This document shows positions 27,160 to 35,295 of a stretch of DNA of 64,000 bases, in pieces. Under the pieces are notes generated by a model. It was not told where the DNA came from, made no database searches, and saw only the letters and a list, made by a program, of their open reading frames with translations. The DNA lies in NCBI RefSeq assembly GCF_025583945.1, contig NZ_JAOEGU010000015.1, positions 31,328-95,327 of the forward strand, written 5' to 3'. This DNA comes from Methylobacter psychrophilus (GTDB lineage: Bacteria > Pseudomonadota > Gammaproteobacteria > Methylococcales > Methylomonadaceae). Made by a program: the position numbers and the translations under genes. Numbering within the stretch: position 1 is the stretch's first letter; the number at the start of each line of letters is the position of its first letter.

Positions 27160-27260
27160 AAACAAAAAAGTGACTGTATCACTACATCCTCTTATTTAAT
27201 TGATTTTGTTTAGTTGTTGTTTTTGCTTGTTTTACCGCTTCGCTTCTCCCTATACAGAAA
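27160..27260. repeat. Left attachment-site repeat of the mnmE element
   Basis: About 100 bp that matches 36517-36615 with roughly 85-90 percent identity by eye. It ends in the 12-bp core CCTATACAGAAA (27249-27260), identical to the last codons of mnmE at the other end. The homology extends outward (leftward) from the core, i.e. outside the element, which is unexpected for a simple insertion. Confidence 0.8.
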
Positions 27261-27677
27261 GTACAGTAGCTTTTTAATCAATAAGTTAAACTATACAAGG
27301 GGTAAATACGGGGTAAAAAGTAAAAAAATTTATGTTTAAAAGTGACTTTACAGATATATAACAGGTTTTTTTTGTGGCAATGGTTGCCGTCATTTTTTAT
27401 AGTCATGCCCGCTATAGTATTAAAGTATATCTTTTAAGAGCTTATTATTATTAGTCGGCGTTAAATCTGTGGATAACTGCCTTTAGCCCATATAAGCCAA
27501 TGATTAAAGGCTGCTATAAAATTTAATCCGCCATTGTGGACAAACTGTGGATAAAAATAGCCCTAAAAAACTGCCCTCATGTTAGCAACAAGTTATACAC
27601 AGGCTTACACACCAATATTTCAGGCATAAAAAAAGGCCGGTATCATCCAGCCCTTAAATTAATTTCTTAATCCATCA

Positions 27678-27693
27678 GTCACCAATTGGTGAC
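27678..27693. promoter_or_regulatory. Perfect 16-bp palindrome in element
   Basis: GTCACCAATTGGTGAC is its own reverse complement. It lies 75 bp from the last DnaA-box-like site and may be an operator or a partition site. No cognate protein is identified. Confidence 0.4.
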
Positions 27694-28028
27694 AAGCAAC
27701 CATGCATTGTTTTTGGGTTGCGTAAGGGTTGTAAAGTACCCGTTAAGCCAGTGGTGGTAAGCAATAAGGGGTTGCACTCGCTACCTGTGCGGTTTGCTGT
27801 TGGCGTTTCGCGTGTATGGCAAGTTGCATAACGGTTTAGCTGTTGATGATACTGTTGAAAGCATTTATGCCCTTGGGCATATTTAACTTTGCTTGAATAT
27901 TTGCCGCAGTAGTAAGCCGACTTATATAGCTTTGTGTATATCCCCATTCCTGCTCACCATACCGGCGCAAGGCTTACCGTTACTGTGTTTCCTTGCTCAC
28001 CATGCGCTCCATCAGGGTGAATGTCTAT

Positions 28029-28255
28029 CATGCGTCCACAATGCCACTCTAAGCACTGATAATGCTAAATTCATGCGTCCACAATGGCGTTTATAACTGC
28101 GCCTATTTTCCGTCATCGAATAGGAAATAAAAAGCACGGATATTCAGGTGCTTGAGATTGATAACAGACTTTTAACGCTGCCGATTTCCGCCCGTATTTA
28201 CTGCGCCAATATCTGCGCATAAAGTGCCCGTTAAATCCTGCGCCATTATCTGCGT
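28029..28255. repeat. Two pairs of short direct repeats in the element
   Basis: CATGCGTCCACAATG occurs at 28029-28043 and 28072-28086 (exact, 43 bp apart). An 18-bp word starting CTGCGCCA occurs at 28201-28218 and 28238-28255 with two mismatches (37 bp apart). These spacings are close to whole helical turns. They may be iterons or protein-binding sites, or traces of decayed coding sequence. Confidence 0.5.
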
Positions 28256-29006
28256 CAACCTTTATGTGTAGTGGCTTTGAGTGCGCCAAGCTTTGCGCGT
28301 ACCTTTCAGTGTCCCAATATCACTATAGACCGCTCGCAGTATGGTTTTATGTGCGTACCTGGCGGTGGTGTATAAATTACGATAATTATCACTTAACCAT
28401 TACACATCATGCGCTCGCTGTTTTGGCGACCGTGAAACAGGTGAAGGAGGATTATCCTGCACCTATCTGGCTTGACACATCCAAACCCCCATTGAAGTAT
28501 AGGAAAGAAGGTGGCCGATAACCGCTATCCTACTTGGGACAATCTTTGGGACAAGATACCGCCAAGCCCATGCAATGCCTGTATTCGCTTGGGACACTTT
28601 CAAGTGGTTCATTCAGTGGCCCAGATTATCTACTAGCCCATACTGTACGCGTGTTTAAGTGGCTCAACTTTGTAAACTATTTACCTGTTTTTTGTAAATA
28701 TTCGCCTGTAAACGATTATGGCTTAACTGTTTGATGGGTAACTGATTTAACGGCTTTATTTTGTACACGAAAGTAATTAACTAAACATGATATTTTGTTT
28801 AGAAATATTACTGAATAATCCAGTCAAGACCACGGCACGACTAGGTATTGATGTTTAGTTTTAGTGTCACGATTTAACCGCAATCCAGCACCACGCCTAT
28901 ATTGATCTGACACGCGGTTTTTCTCGACTCCCTTTTCAATAGGATGTTACTTATCTATGCGTTTGCGGTGTAACCTTGCGTGTAACTCCTACTTTAATCG
29001 GAGTTT

Positions 29007-29690
29007 TCAGGCTGTTTTGGCTCTGCTTCCGGCTCGGGCACATTGTCGGGTTGCTTCTTCTGGTTCGCTTGCCAGTATGCTTGGTAATTCTGCATTGATG
29101 TATTTCTCATTGTTATTTGATTGGCCGGCTTCACCATGCGCAGAAGTCGGAAGGGGTATTCCTGATCTTAACCAGTCGGCGCACTGTTTCATTTGCTGGA
29201 ACTGGTATTCATAACCACTGACTTTATCGGGATGGGTACGTTGTATAAGACTCTTGACCGATAACTTCAATGGACTGACCTCGCTTGCCGGTAAGCCCAT
29301 ATCCATTAAGCTACCAAAGAAGTTAACGCCGTGCTTGGCTCGATTAACTTTGCTGAACAAATTATTGCAATCGGTTATCAGGCTGTTTTTATAAACATCG
29401 TTACACAATTGATATTCGATTTCCCAATATGGCAAGTGCCCACTATAGCCCTCGACTTTTACCCTTGTTCCGACAATAAGCCCACCATGCCATAATTCCT
29501 TTAATGTCCGGTGAATTTGTCGCTTGTTGGGTAATGTCACCATGGATGGGTAAAGTCCATAATTCCATTTATAGTTGAAAGCGTTTTCCAAGTTGGACCG
29601 AATACTACCTGCTCCGTGTGGCGGTTGTCTGCCGTCTATCTCATCGGCCAAGACCTCAAGCATCAATCGCCGGTTAAATGTCATCTTCAT
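29007..29690 (-). CDS. Winged-helix protein with a C-terminal J-domain-like HPD segment
   Basis: From ATG 29690 (AGG about 8 nt upstream) the protein has 227 residues. Residues about 50-95 look like a winged helix (LPNKRQIHRTLKELWHGGLI followed by a wing and PYWEIEYQL). Residues about 140-175 read SPLKLSVKSLIQRTHPDKVS, then YQFQQMKQCADWL, with the HPD tripeptide at 153-155 in the arrangement of a J-domain helix II-loop-helix III. J-domains recruit DnaK/Hsp70; plasmid and phage replication systems often need this to remodel initiator complexes. It lies last in the replication gene row, after ssb. I infer a replication or regulatory accessory protein; the exact family is unrecognised. Confidence 0.65.
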   Translation of the reverse strand: MKMTFNRRLMLEVLADEIDGRQPPHGAGSIRSNLENAFNYKWNYGLYPSMVTLPNKRQIHRTLKELWHGGLIVGTRVKVEGYSGHLPYWEIEYQLCNDVYKNSLITDCNNLFSKVNRAKHGVNFFGSLMDMGLPASEVSPLKLSVKSLIQRTHPDKVSGYEYQFQQMKQCADWLRSGIPLPTSAHGEAGQSNNNEKYINAELPSILASEPEEATRQCARAGSRAKTA

Positions 29691-29756
29691 TTTATAACCT
29701 ATCAGCTTTATAACTGTACACAAGCGGTAATGTACAACTAGATTCAGTGATTAACC

Positions 29757-30134
29757 TTAAAAATCTATCGGGTCATTAAATGGCTTTGAGCTACTGCCCG
29801 ACTGCACCGGATTGTCTGATACCGGCTTACGCTTCTTAATGTCATAAGGTGATAGTGAATTATTGGCGGTGATGTTTAGCCCGTGTTTGGTTTCACCGGT
29901 ATTTTTATCAATCCATTCAGACGGCTTCAAGCTACCAATGACTGCCAGCGAATCTCCTTTTTGTAATCTGGCGATTCGTTCCGCTGTTTCTGCAAATGCA
30001 ATACCACTAATAATTGTCGGTTGTTCGTCTCCTGTCGATACCGATAAAAGAAATTGGGTGTAATGGTTGCCCGTTTTGCCGGTTCGTAGTTCAGGCGTTT
30101 TTATGAGTTTTCCGGCTATGAGTGCGTCTATCAT
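29757..30134 (-). CDS. ssb: Single-stranded DNA-binding protein (element-encoded)
   Basis: A 125-residue OB-fold protein. It opens IDALIAGKLIKTPELRTGKT, has the core FAETAERIARLQKGDSLAVI and SLKPSEWIDK, and ends PFNDPIDF, which resembles the acidic-hydrophobic tip used by SSB to bind replication partners. It is shorter than chromosomal SSB (about 175 residues), as is common on mobile elements. It lies downstream of the primase-helicase genes and probably serves element replication. Confidence 0.88.
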   Translation of the reverse strand: MIDALIAGKLIKTPELRTGKTGNHYTQFLLSVSTGDEQPTIISGIAFAETAERIARLQKGDSLAVIGSLKPSEWIDKNTGETKHGLNITANNSLSPYDIKKRKPVSDNPVQSGSSSKPFNDPIDF

Positions 30135-30213
30135 TTGATGATTTCCTGTGGTTTTGGGTGGTATTCTGATTTCAGAAAAACTTTTATTTGAAAAAGGTTA
30201 TGAATGAAACAGC

Positions 30214-30407
30214 ATAACAGCACTAATCCTCTGTAAGCCCCGCCGTTACTGGGTTTTATCAATGCTGTTTTAGTGCTGTTATCTATAAATTCGCCTTATA
30301 AATTCAGGATTGTTTTTTAAGTTGTGCTGTTTCAAACACCATAACAGCATGATTTTAATGCCCGTAAGCCCAGTAAATACGGGTTTTTTTTCAGTTAATG
30401 CTGTTAT
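30214..30407. repeat. Four-copy inverted/direct repeat of TGCTGTTAT between helicase and ssb
   Basis: Exact copies of the 9-mer lie at 30214-30222 (as ATAACAGCA), 30274-30282 (TGCTGTTAT), 30341-30349 (ATAACAGCA) and 30399-30407 (TGCTGTTAT), with two near-copies at 30263 and 30324. The copies alternate in orientation with spacings of 60, 67 and 58 bp, so neighbouring copies can pair. The segment also contains the hairpin CCCGTA/TACGGG followed by eight T (30361-30390). This is an iteron-like or operator array in the non-coding gap upstream of ssb. Confidence 0.7.
30361..30390 (+). terminator. Plus-strand intrinsic-terminator-like hairpin
   Basis: CCCGTA pairs with TACGGG around a 11-base loop and is followed directly by eight T on the plus strand. 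All nearby genes are on the minus strand, so if functional it would stop antisense or an unannotated plus-strand RNA started in the repeat region. Confidence 0.5.
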
Positions 30408-31905
30408 TCTGTTTCATTTACAACCTTTATCTTAAGATAGTTTTTTTCAAGAAACGAACTGGCCGCCTGTTTGGTTTTTTCAAAGCCTAAATGTTCCATT
30501 CTGCTCACAAAATTATTTCTGCCTAAGGGGTATTTATGGCCGGCTTCTTGGCAGTAAACTTTATATTCCAGGTAAGCATCAGTAACCGTTTTAAAGTAGA
30601 TAGAAGCCTTCATAGTCTCCAAAAAATCAGCCTCATACATGGCCACGCTGTCTGATTCTTTGATAAACTTCTGTTTAAAGGCTTCACACTCGGATGAAAT
30701 AAAGATATCTCTGTTTTTAATAACCCGCTCCGCACCGTCAATAATCCAGTTCAACACGCCTGCTCGATCATTAAGAATCTTTTTGTGTAAGTCCCTGTCT
30801 TGCTAATCATCTGGAATGGTTTTGTTGAAGGGGATAACCAGCAAGCGCCTGTAAAATCCGTGGGTATGTTCAATATTGGCTGAGTCCATCTTGTTGACGT
30901 TAAAGATCAACTTGGCATAGTCAGTCATCAGGAACGGTTCCCGATAAGGTAAACGCGCCTCGATAGGCTCACCACTTGCCAACGTTTTAAACATACCGGC
31001 ATCAATCTTGGTTAGGCGTATATCCGTACCATAATTAACAATCACATCCTTAATCATGGCGCGGTGATAACCCTTGTCATCAGTCAAGGACTCAAGGGAA
31101 TAATTACTGATATTATCAGCCCCCAGCACACCATTAAGTACCTCAAAGAATACTGACTTACCATTGGCACCGGTACCAAACAGAAAGAATACTTTTTCCA
31201 TCTTCAAGCCCTTGATGAATAAATAACCGGTTATCTCCTGCAAGGTGCGCCGCGTATCTTTATCAGGCAAAACATGTTCAGGAACACCGTATTTATGGCG
31301 GCGGGGTTGTATGCAAAGTCTAATTGATGGGTTAGAAAATCCCGATAATCAAACGGCTTCATTTTTATACCGGCATCACTTAACACCAATGAGCCATTTT
31401 TAAGATTGATAATGGATTGCTTGGTGTAGTTCTTTTCGACAAAAAAACCGTCTTGGGTAGCCTGTTGAAAGAGCTTATCGACAAATAGCGCGTCACGACA
31501 CTCTATTTCGATATAACCCATTTTTACGGCTGCATCTTTAAGCAACTGCTTAACTTCTGAATCTAGCAACACTACCCAGAAGGCACCATTGAAGATATAA
31601 AAGAAGCCTAAATCATGGATGATATGCCAGTTATTTTTTTTTGCCGTCTTTATCAAAGTATCAACAATCGCAACCTTGATATGTTTTTGCGCTGGAGGAT
31701 TGCCTTTAGTGTCGCTCGTCCAGCCTAAGGACTCGCAAACCTCGGTTAAATCAACTGGCTCAATATTGGCAAGTAACGCCGCTATTGCTGAATCTTTGGA
31801 TTGTTGCGGGGTTTTTACTTCGGTGATAACCGCTTTAATCAGCTTGTTAAGCGCTGTTTTTTGCGAGTCATCCTTAACAGGCAACGCTATTATTTTGCTC
31901 ATCAT
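30404..31905 (-). pseudogene. D5/P4-type SF3 replicative helicase, interrupted by a frameshift and a stop
   Basis: Three consecutive segments on the minus strand together form one helicase. 31905-31231 has the D5_N part (NLKNGSLVLSDAGIKMKPFD, HQLDFAYNPAA). 31270-30803 carries the SF3 motor, with VLPDKDTRRTLQE, Walker A FGTGANGKSVF and NVNKMDSANIEHTHGFYRRL. 30757-30404 is the C-terminal domain. The first junction near 31275 is a one-base frame change. The second is a single in-frame TAG (30803-30805) where the sequence TIPDD-stop-QDRDLHKKIL reads straight through. The primase stop overlaps the start (ATGA). Two lesions suggest a pseudogene unless they are errors. The closest remembered relatives are Bacteroidota phage/plasmid helicases. 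Confidence 0.88.
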
Positions 31906-32743
31906 GCAACCACACTATTTAATGAATCATTCCAGTCATGCCCAATCGTAGGCGGTAAGATATACTTTCCGGCAATGGCCAAGGCTGCCGATCTCGCGGC
32001 AAGCTGTCCGACTCCACTTAAGTCATTGTCACCACAAATAATGATTTCTTTGTCTTGGTGGTGCTTTCTGATCTGGATTGCCACGGCGGTTAGGTTGCCG
32101 GCGCTAAACGCTACGATGGTAAAGTGGCCAGTTGCTTCATACAGACTGGCACCGGTTGCCCAACCTTCTACGATTAAAATAATACTGTCGCGGGTCAAGT
32201 CGATAGCATCACCAATAAAATAGCATGAGCCTTGCCGCCTTTCATCATGCGCTTGGTACCGTCATCACCGATAAATTGAATACTGACCAGTAAACCGATT
32301 TCGTTATAGAGAGGAACGACCAAAGCGCCGCGATAGCACCGGACGTTATGCGCCTGGACATTCTTTTTAGTGAGGTATTGATGATTGACAACCGGCGTTG
32401 ACCGCTCCCAGACATAGGCGGCCTTCTGAATTGCTGTAACATGGCGGGTCTTTTCTTCGGCCTTGCGTTGCTCGTTTTGGCGTTGGCGCTCGATTGCAAA
32501 GGCTTGTTTTTCAGCATCGGTTAGCTTTTTGAAAGTACCGGCCATTTTCCAGCGTTCTTTGATTCCCTGTTTCCAGTCACCAAAAGCGGCAGCGGCTTTA
32601 CCATCAAGGTGCAAGCTATACCAGCCAGTTAGTTTTCCATCAATTTTGAAGCGGTGTAGTTTACCGTCACCTATGATGGTTTCAGGTTCGGCACCTATGC
32701 TATCCAGCATGGCATTTTTGAATGGTTCAATACTATTTTGCAT
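31902..32743 (-). pseudogene. Toprim primase of the element, frameshifted
   Basis: 32743-32195 encodes the N-terminal primase part (DGKLHRFKIDGKLTGWYSLH, FGDWKQGIKERW, then a charged linker and YLTKKNVQAHNVRCYRGALV), ending KRMMKGGKAHA. The Toprim domain (LIVEGWATGASLYEATG, IIICGDNDLSGVGQLAA, GHDWND) is in the next frame, 32198-31902. At about 32205-32215 one missing T would join them as KAHA-YFIGDAIDLTRDS. The protein would make RNA or DNA primers for element replication. The start follows a 117-bp gap from the upstream gene. Either inactive in two pieces, a frameshifting gene, or a sequence error. Confidence 0.88.
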
Positions 32744-32859
32744 GATATTTATCCCTTAGTCGGGATTGCAATCGAACCACCATCATCTATAATAAACTTG
32801 ATTTTGTGGTGATCTGATTACAAAGAACCGGCTAATTGTGAGTGATTAAGCCGGTTTTT

Positions 32860-33204
32860 TTATGCCTGATTGTTTTTGGTGCTTTCTACCTCATGGTAAG
32901 CCGCAACCATTGCTTGTATGTCCTTAATGGTATTAATGGCCGATTCTATTGACCAAAAAATAACGTCATCAGACGGCATTGGTGCATATTCCTCGCCTAA
33001 AAAATTACCTGATACCAAGGTCAATACATTCGTAGCCTGATATGCCAAGGTGCCTATGCAATCGTTAAGATGGTAGCTTCTCGCCTCATCGCCAAATATA
33101 GAATGACGATGTGTAAAGTTTACGTTTAGTTTTGGGGTAGCTTGCTCGGTTTGAGCAGGGATGTTTGTATTGCTCTCGGACTGAGAATTTGATTGATTAT
33201 TCAT
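32860..33204 (-). CDS. Hypothetical protein, 114 residues, element-encoded
   Basis: A polar Asn/Gln/Ser-rich N-terminus of about 30 residues leads to a helical domain (YHLNDCIGTLAYQATNVLTL, SDDVIFWSIESAINTIKDI). No motif is diagnostic. Small proteins of this kind (helical, next to the ash-like gene and the primase) are common in P4-like islands and are usually uncharacterised. It lies 5 bp downstream of the preceding small gene, so is cotranscribed with it. Confidence 0.6.
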   Translation of the reverse strand: MNNQSNSQSESNTNIPAQTEQATPKLNVNFTHRHSIFGDEARSYHLNDCIGTLAYQATNVLTLVSGNFLGEEYAPMPSDDVIFWSIESAINTIKDIQAMVAAYHEVESTKNNQA

Positions 33205-33209
33205 GATTG

Positions 33210-33473
33210 CTACTCTGGAAGGTTATAAACCCACCACCAATGAGACCAATCATTTGGTGGCAGACTGAACAAAGTTGGTCTACCGGTGTAGCAACCGGCC
33301 ACTCTTGCGAGTGCTCTGTCCAGCCCGCCATAATATGAGGAACTTGAGATTTTGCGCACAAAAAAACCGCAAGTTTGCGGCTGTGCCGCTACGTTACAGG
33401 AGACCAATCCTGTGCTGAAATGTTTCAGCGGGTTAAGAATAGCCGCCATGATGCATAGTGTCAACTGATTCAT
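33210..33473 (-). CDS. Small Ash-like protein, element-encoded
   Basis: An 87-residue protein whose stop-start context overlaps the KilA-N gene by one base. The segments TGLVSCNVAAQPQTCGFFVR, LARVAGCYTGRPT and WWWVYNLPE are like those of small Ash/P4-type satellite proteins, as I remember them; this is a weak assignment. Position between a KilA-N gene and the primase fits that group. Function unknown. Confidence 0.45.
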   Translation of the reverse strand: MNQLTLCIMAAILNPLKHFSTGLVSCNVAAQPQTCGFFVRKISSSSYYGGLDRALARVAGCYTGRPTLFSLPPNDWSHWWWVYNLPE

Positions 33474-34171
33474 TACGCCACCGCCTTGATATTGCCTGAT
33501 AGTTTTAACACCTGCTCACTAAGTAAGTGCTTACGCTCATCATAGCTAAAACCCAAGTCAATCAAGCTGGCGCTGTACATTTGCAACTTATCCATCAGGT
33601 TTAATTCTGCTATCGTTAAACCATCCCTAACATTGTCAATAACGCGTATTTGCTTAAATTGTTTGGCAGTCATGCCTGTGACTAAACAGTTAATTAAGTC
33701 GCACTCATTACTAAAATGATAGGGCTTAAGCTCTGGGTGTGCGGCTTGAATGGCGTTAATCAGTGGCAAAAATCCAGTCTTTAACTCAAGGCGGCGTTGT
33801 TGGCGTTGGTGTTCATCTTTGACGCGATTTTCAGCCCATTTATGCAGGTTGCGCCTAAATATTGCGCTTAACCATCCGGCAAATTCATAAGCGAGTTCTT
33901 GATGTAACCAAGTACCTTTATATTTGCCGCCGTTGGTTACTCTGATTAAATTCTCACTATGGGATATCCCATACCCAGAATCATTAAGGACTTCGTTAAT
34001 ATATTCTTTGGTCGAATTAAGTCGCAAAAAATCAGCCGGTAATTTGCCAAACTGTTTGGACATCTCCGTTGCATTAAAATAAAGCTCATCGCTCTTTTGT
34101 AGCATTGAGACATCGGCCATCACTTCGATATTATTAACGACTACAATTTCATACTTTAATTTTGTAGTCAT
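33473..34171 (-). CDS. KilA-N domain protein
   Basis: A 232-residue protein with the KilA-N DNA-binding domain: LYFNATEMSKQFGKLPADFL near residue 30, then LIRVTNGGKYKGTWLHQELA and YEFAGWLSAIFRRNLHKWAE. KilA-N is a phage and virus regulator domain; the kilA product of P1 is toxic when over-made. The C-terminal half (LKTGFLPLINAIQAAHPELK and the following HFSNECDLINCLVTGMTAKQ) is a helical extension. Its ATG abuts the end of the AlpA-like gene (shared base at 34171), so they are cotranscribed. Confidence 0.88.
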   Translation of the reverse strand: MTTKLKYEIVVVNNIEVMADVSMLQKSDELYFNATEMSKQFGKLPADFLRLNSTKEYINEVLNDSGYGISHSENLIRVTNGGKYKGTWLHQELAYEFAGWLSAIFRRNLHKWAENRVKDEHQRQQRRLELKTGFLPLINAIQAAHPELKPYHFSNECDLINCLVTGMTAKQFKQIRVIDNVRDGLTIAELNLMDKLQMYSASLIDLGFSYDERKHLLSEQVLKLSGNIKAVA

Positions 34172-34476
34172 TACGCGCCCACCCTTGGCCCTACAATATG
34201 ATTTACTGCTTGGCGCTCAATTTCAGCAATACTTTTTACCCTACCTTGTCTTAACCAAGTCTCCAATTCTGACCGATCAAAATACAGCATTTTTCCGCGC
34301 GGTTTGTAATGCGGGATTTCTTGCGTTGATGTGAGTTTATACAGATAGCTTGTGGCAAGGCCGGTAAATGCGGCGGCTTCTTCAAGGTTTAAGGTTTGTT
34401 TGTTGGATAAAACAGCGCGGGTAAGAATCTCTAAGCTGTCTATGACAGATTGAAGTGTAACTATTTTTTGGCTCAA
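34171..34476 (-). CDS. AlpA-like / excisionase-type helix-turn-helix protein
   Basis: A 101-residue protein with the MerR-like HTH_17 domain of excisionases: LNLEEAAAFTGLATSYLYKL, then EIPHYKPRGKMLYFDRSELE and a final TWL. In P4-like satellites AlpA switches integrase and excision. The gene starts directly downstream (in transcription order) of three copies of AATAGGTGTA, which may be its binding sites. Confidence 0.88.
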   Translation of the reverse strand: MSQKIVTLQSVIDSLEILTRAVLSNKQTLNLEEAAAFTGLATSYLYKLTSTQEIPHYKPRGKMLYFDRSELETWLRQGRVKSIAEIERQAVNHIVGPRVGA

Positions 34477-34535
34477 TTTAATGTCCTTTCGGATGGTTAA
34501 TATTGAGTCTTATTATCTACATATTTTTAAACGTG

Positions 34536-34630
34536 AATAGGTGTAATGGTTATAGCTACTACTGCTTTAAATAGGTGTAGGTATTAGCTTAAAGCCTTGC
34601 CGTTACTGACATTAAATAGGTGTAGGTATT
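34536..34630. repeat. Direct repeats upstream of the AlpA-like gene
   Basis: AATAGGTGTA occurs three times in the same orientation (34536-34545, 34570-34579, 34615-34624). The second and third lie in a longer 19-bp exact repeat starting TTAAATAGG (34567-34585 and 34612-34630). They fill the gap between the AlpA-like and 186-residue genes, where a promoter is expected. Likely operator or excisionase-binding sites. Confidence 0.65.
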
Positions 34631-34634
34631 CATA

Positions 34635-35195
34635 TCAATAATTCCCTTTTGCTGCCCATACCGGTCTTATTATGGTTGCTCCTTGCTTGGCGTTTACCTT
34701 TGAAAAGCCTTGATCAATAAGCCAATTAGAAACTATTTCGTTTTTTTGGTGGGTATCTCGTTCGGCGGGGTCTGCATTGCCCCAAAATTTCTCGCTTGCT
34801 TGGCAAAGTATTTTTAATTGATCTGATTGATAAGCATTGTTACAAATTGGCTCTATATCGCTTTTGATAGATGGTTCGGCAATAACTAAAATATTTGTAG
34901 CGTTGGATGGGTTATTTATTGAAAAATAATATCCTTGTTCTATAGCTCCTAATGCGAAACAATTTTTTTCCCCAAATACTCTCATAAACTGACTGTCGGG
35001 GTGTTCGCATGGATATAGTGCAGTAATTCCGGCAAGGCTATTTGTATGTCTGTAAGTTATAGAGTCCTCTAAGGACAAACTAAATACGCCGATTGCGCAG
35101 CTTACTTTGGTAATTTCGAGAACACCCCAAATTCCAAGGTCAGGATCATCACAACGGTACCAGTTCCCGAAACCTTTAAAAAATACATTAATCAA
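34635..35195 (-). CDS. Hypothetical protein, 186 residues, element-encoded
   Basis: No family is recognised. The N-terminal 120 residues look like a compact alpha/beta domain (FGNWYRCDDPDLGIWGVLEI). The last 60 (ICNNAYQSDQLKILCQASE, then AERDTHQKNEIVSNWLIDQG and TIIRPVWAAKG) resemble a C-terminal helical module often found on element proteins with a WL...I.RP.WA.KGG ending; I recall this only loosely. It lies between the integrase and the AlpA-like gene, a usual cargo slot, and is a candidate for a novel accessory function. Confidence 0.6.
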   Translation of the reverse strand: MINVFFKGFGNWYRCDDPDLGIWGVLEITKVSCAIGVFSLSLEDSITYRHTNSLAGITALYPCEHPDSQFMRVFGEKNCFALGAIEQGYYFSINNPSNATNILVIAEPSIKSDIEPICNNAYQSDQLKILCQASEKFWGNADPAERDTHQKNEIVSNWLIDQGFSKVNAKQGATIIRPVWAAKGNY

Positions 35196-35295
35196 AAAAC
35201 ACTCCGTTCAAGGTGTAAGCGTTCAGAAGGGAATAACCGGAAGTTGGGGAACGAGTCCAACTTGTAAGCCGCTAAGCCTATCCGGTCAAATTCAA

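Larger units (their letters stand above)
27261..29006. other. Gene-poor end of the element with an origin-like segment and short repeats
   Basis: About 1.75 kb without a convincing gene. It holds three DnaA-box-like sites (TGTGGATAA at 27468-27476 and 27546-27554; TTATACACA at 27593-27601) plus a nearby TTGTGGACA. There are tandem GGGGTAAA words near 27299-27320 that are also seen next to the right end, a perfect 16-bp palindrome GTCACCAATTGGTGAC (27678-27693) and two pairs of short direct repeats (28029/28072 and 28201/28238). Short open frames here (e.g. 27675-27947 minus, 28264-28521 plus) lack protein-like composition. The first 350 bp may be the element replication origin. Confidence 0.5.

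Noticed and set aside
27675..28734. Short open frames in the gene-poor end of the element
   Set aside because: Several 60-90 codon frames on both strands overlap repeats, are Cys/Trp/Tyr-rich in a way typical of non-coding sequence, and lack ribosome sites.
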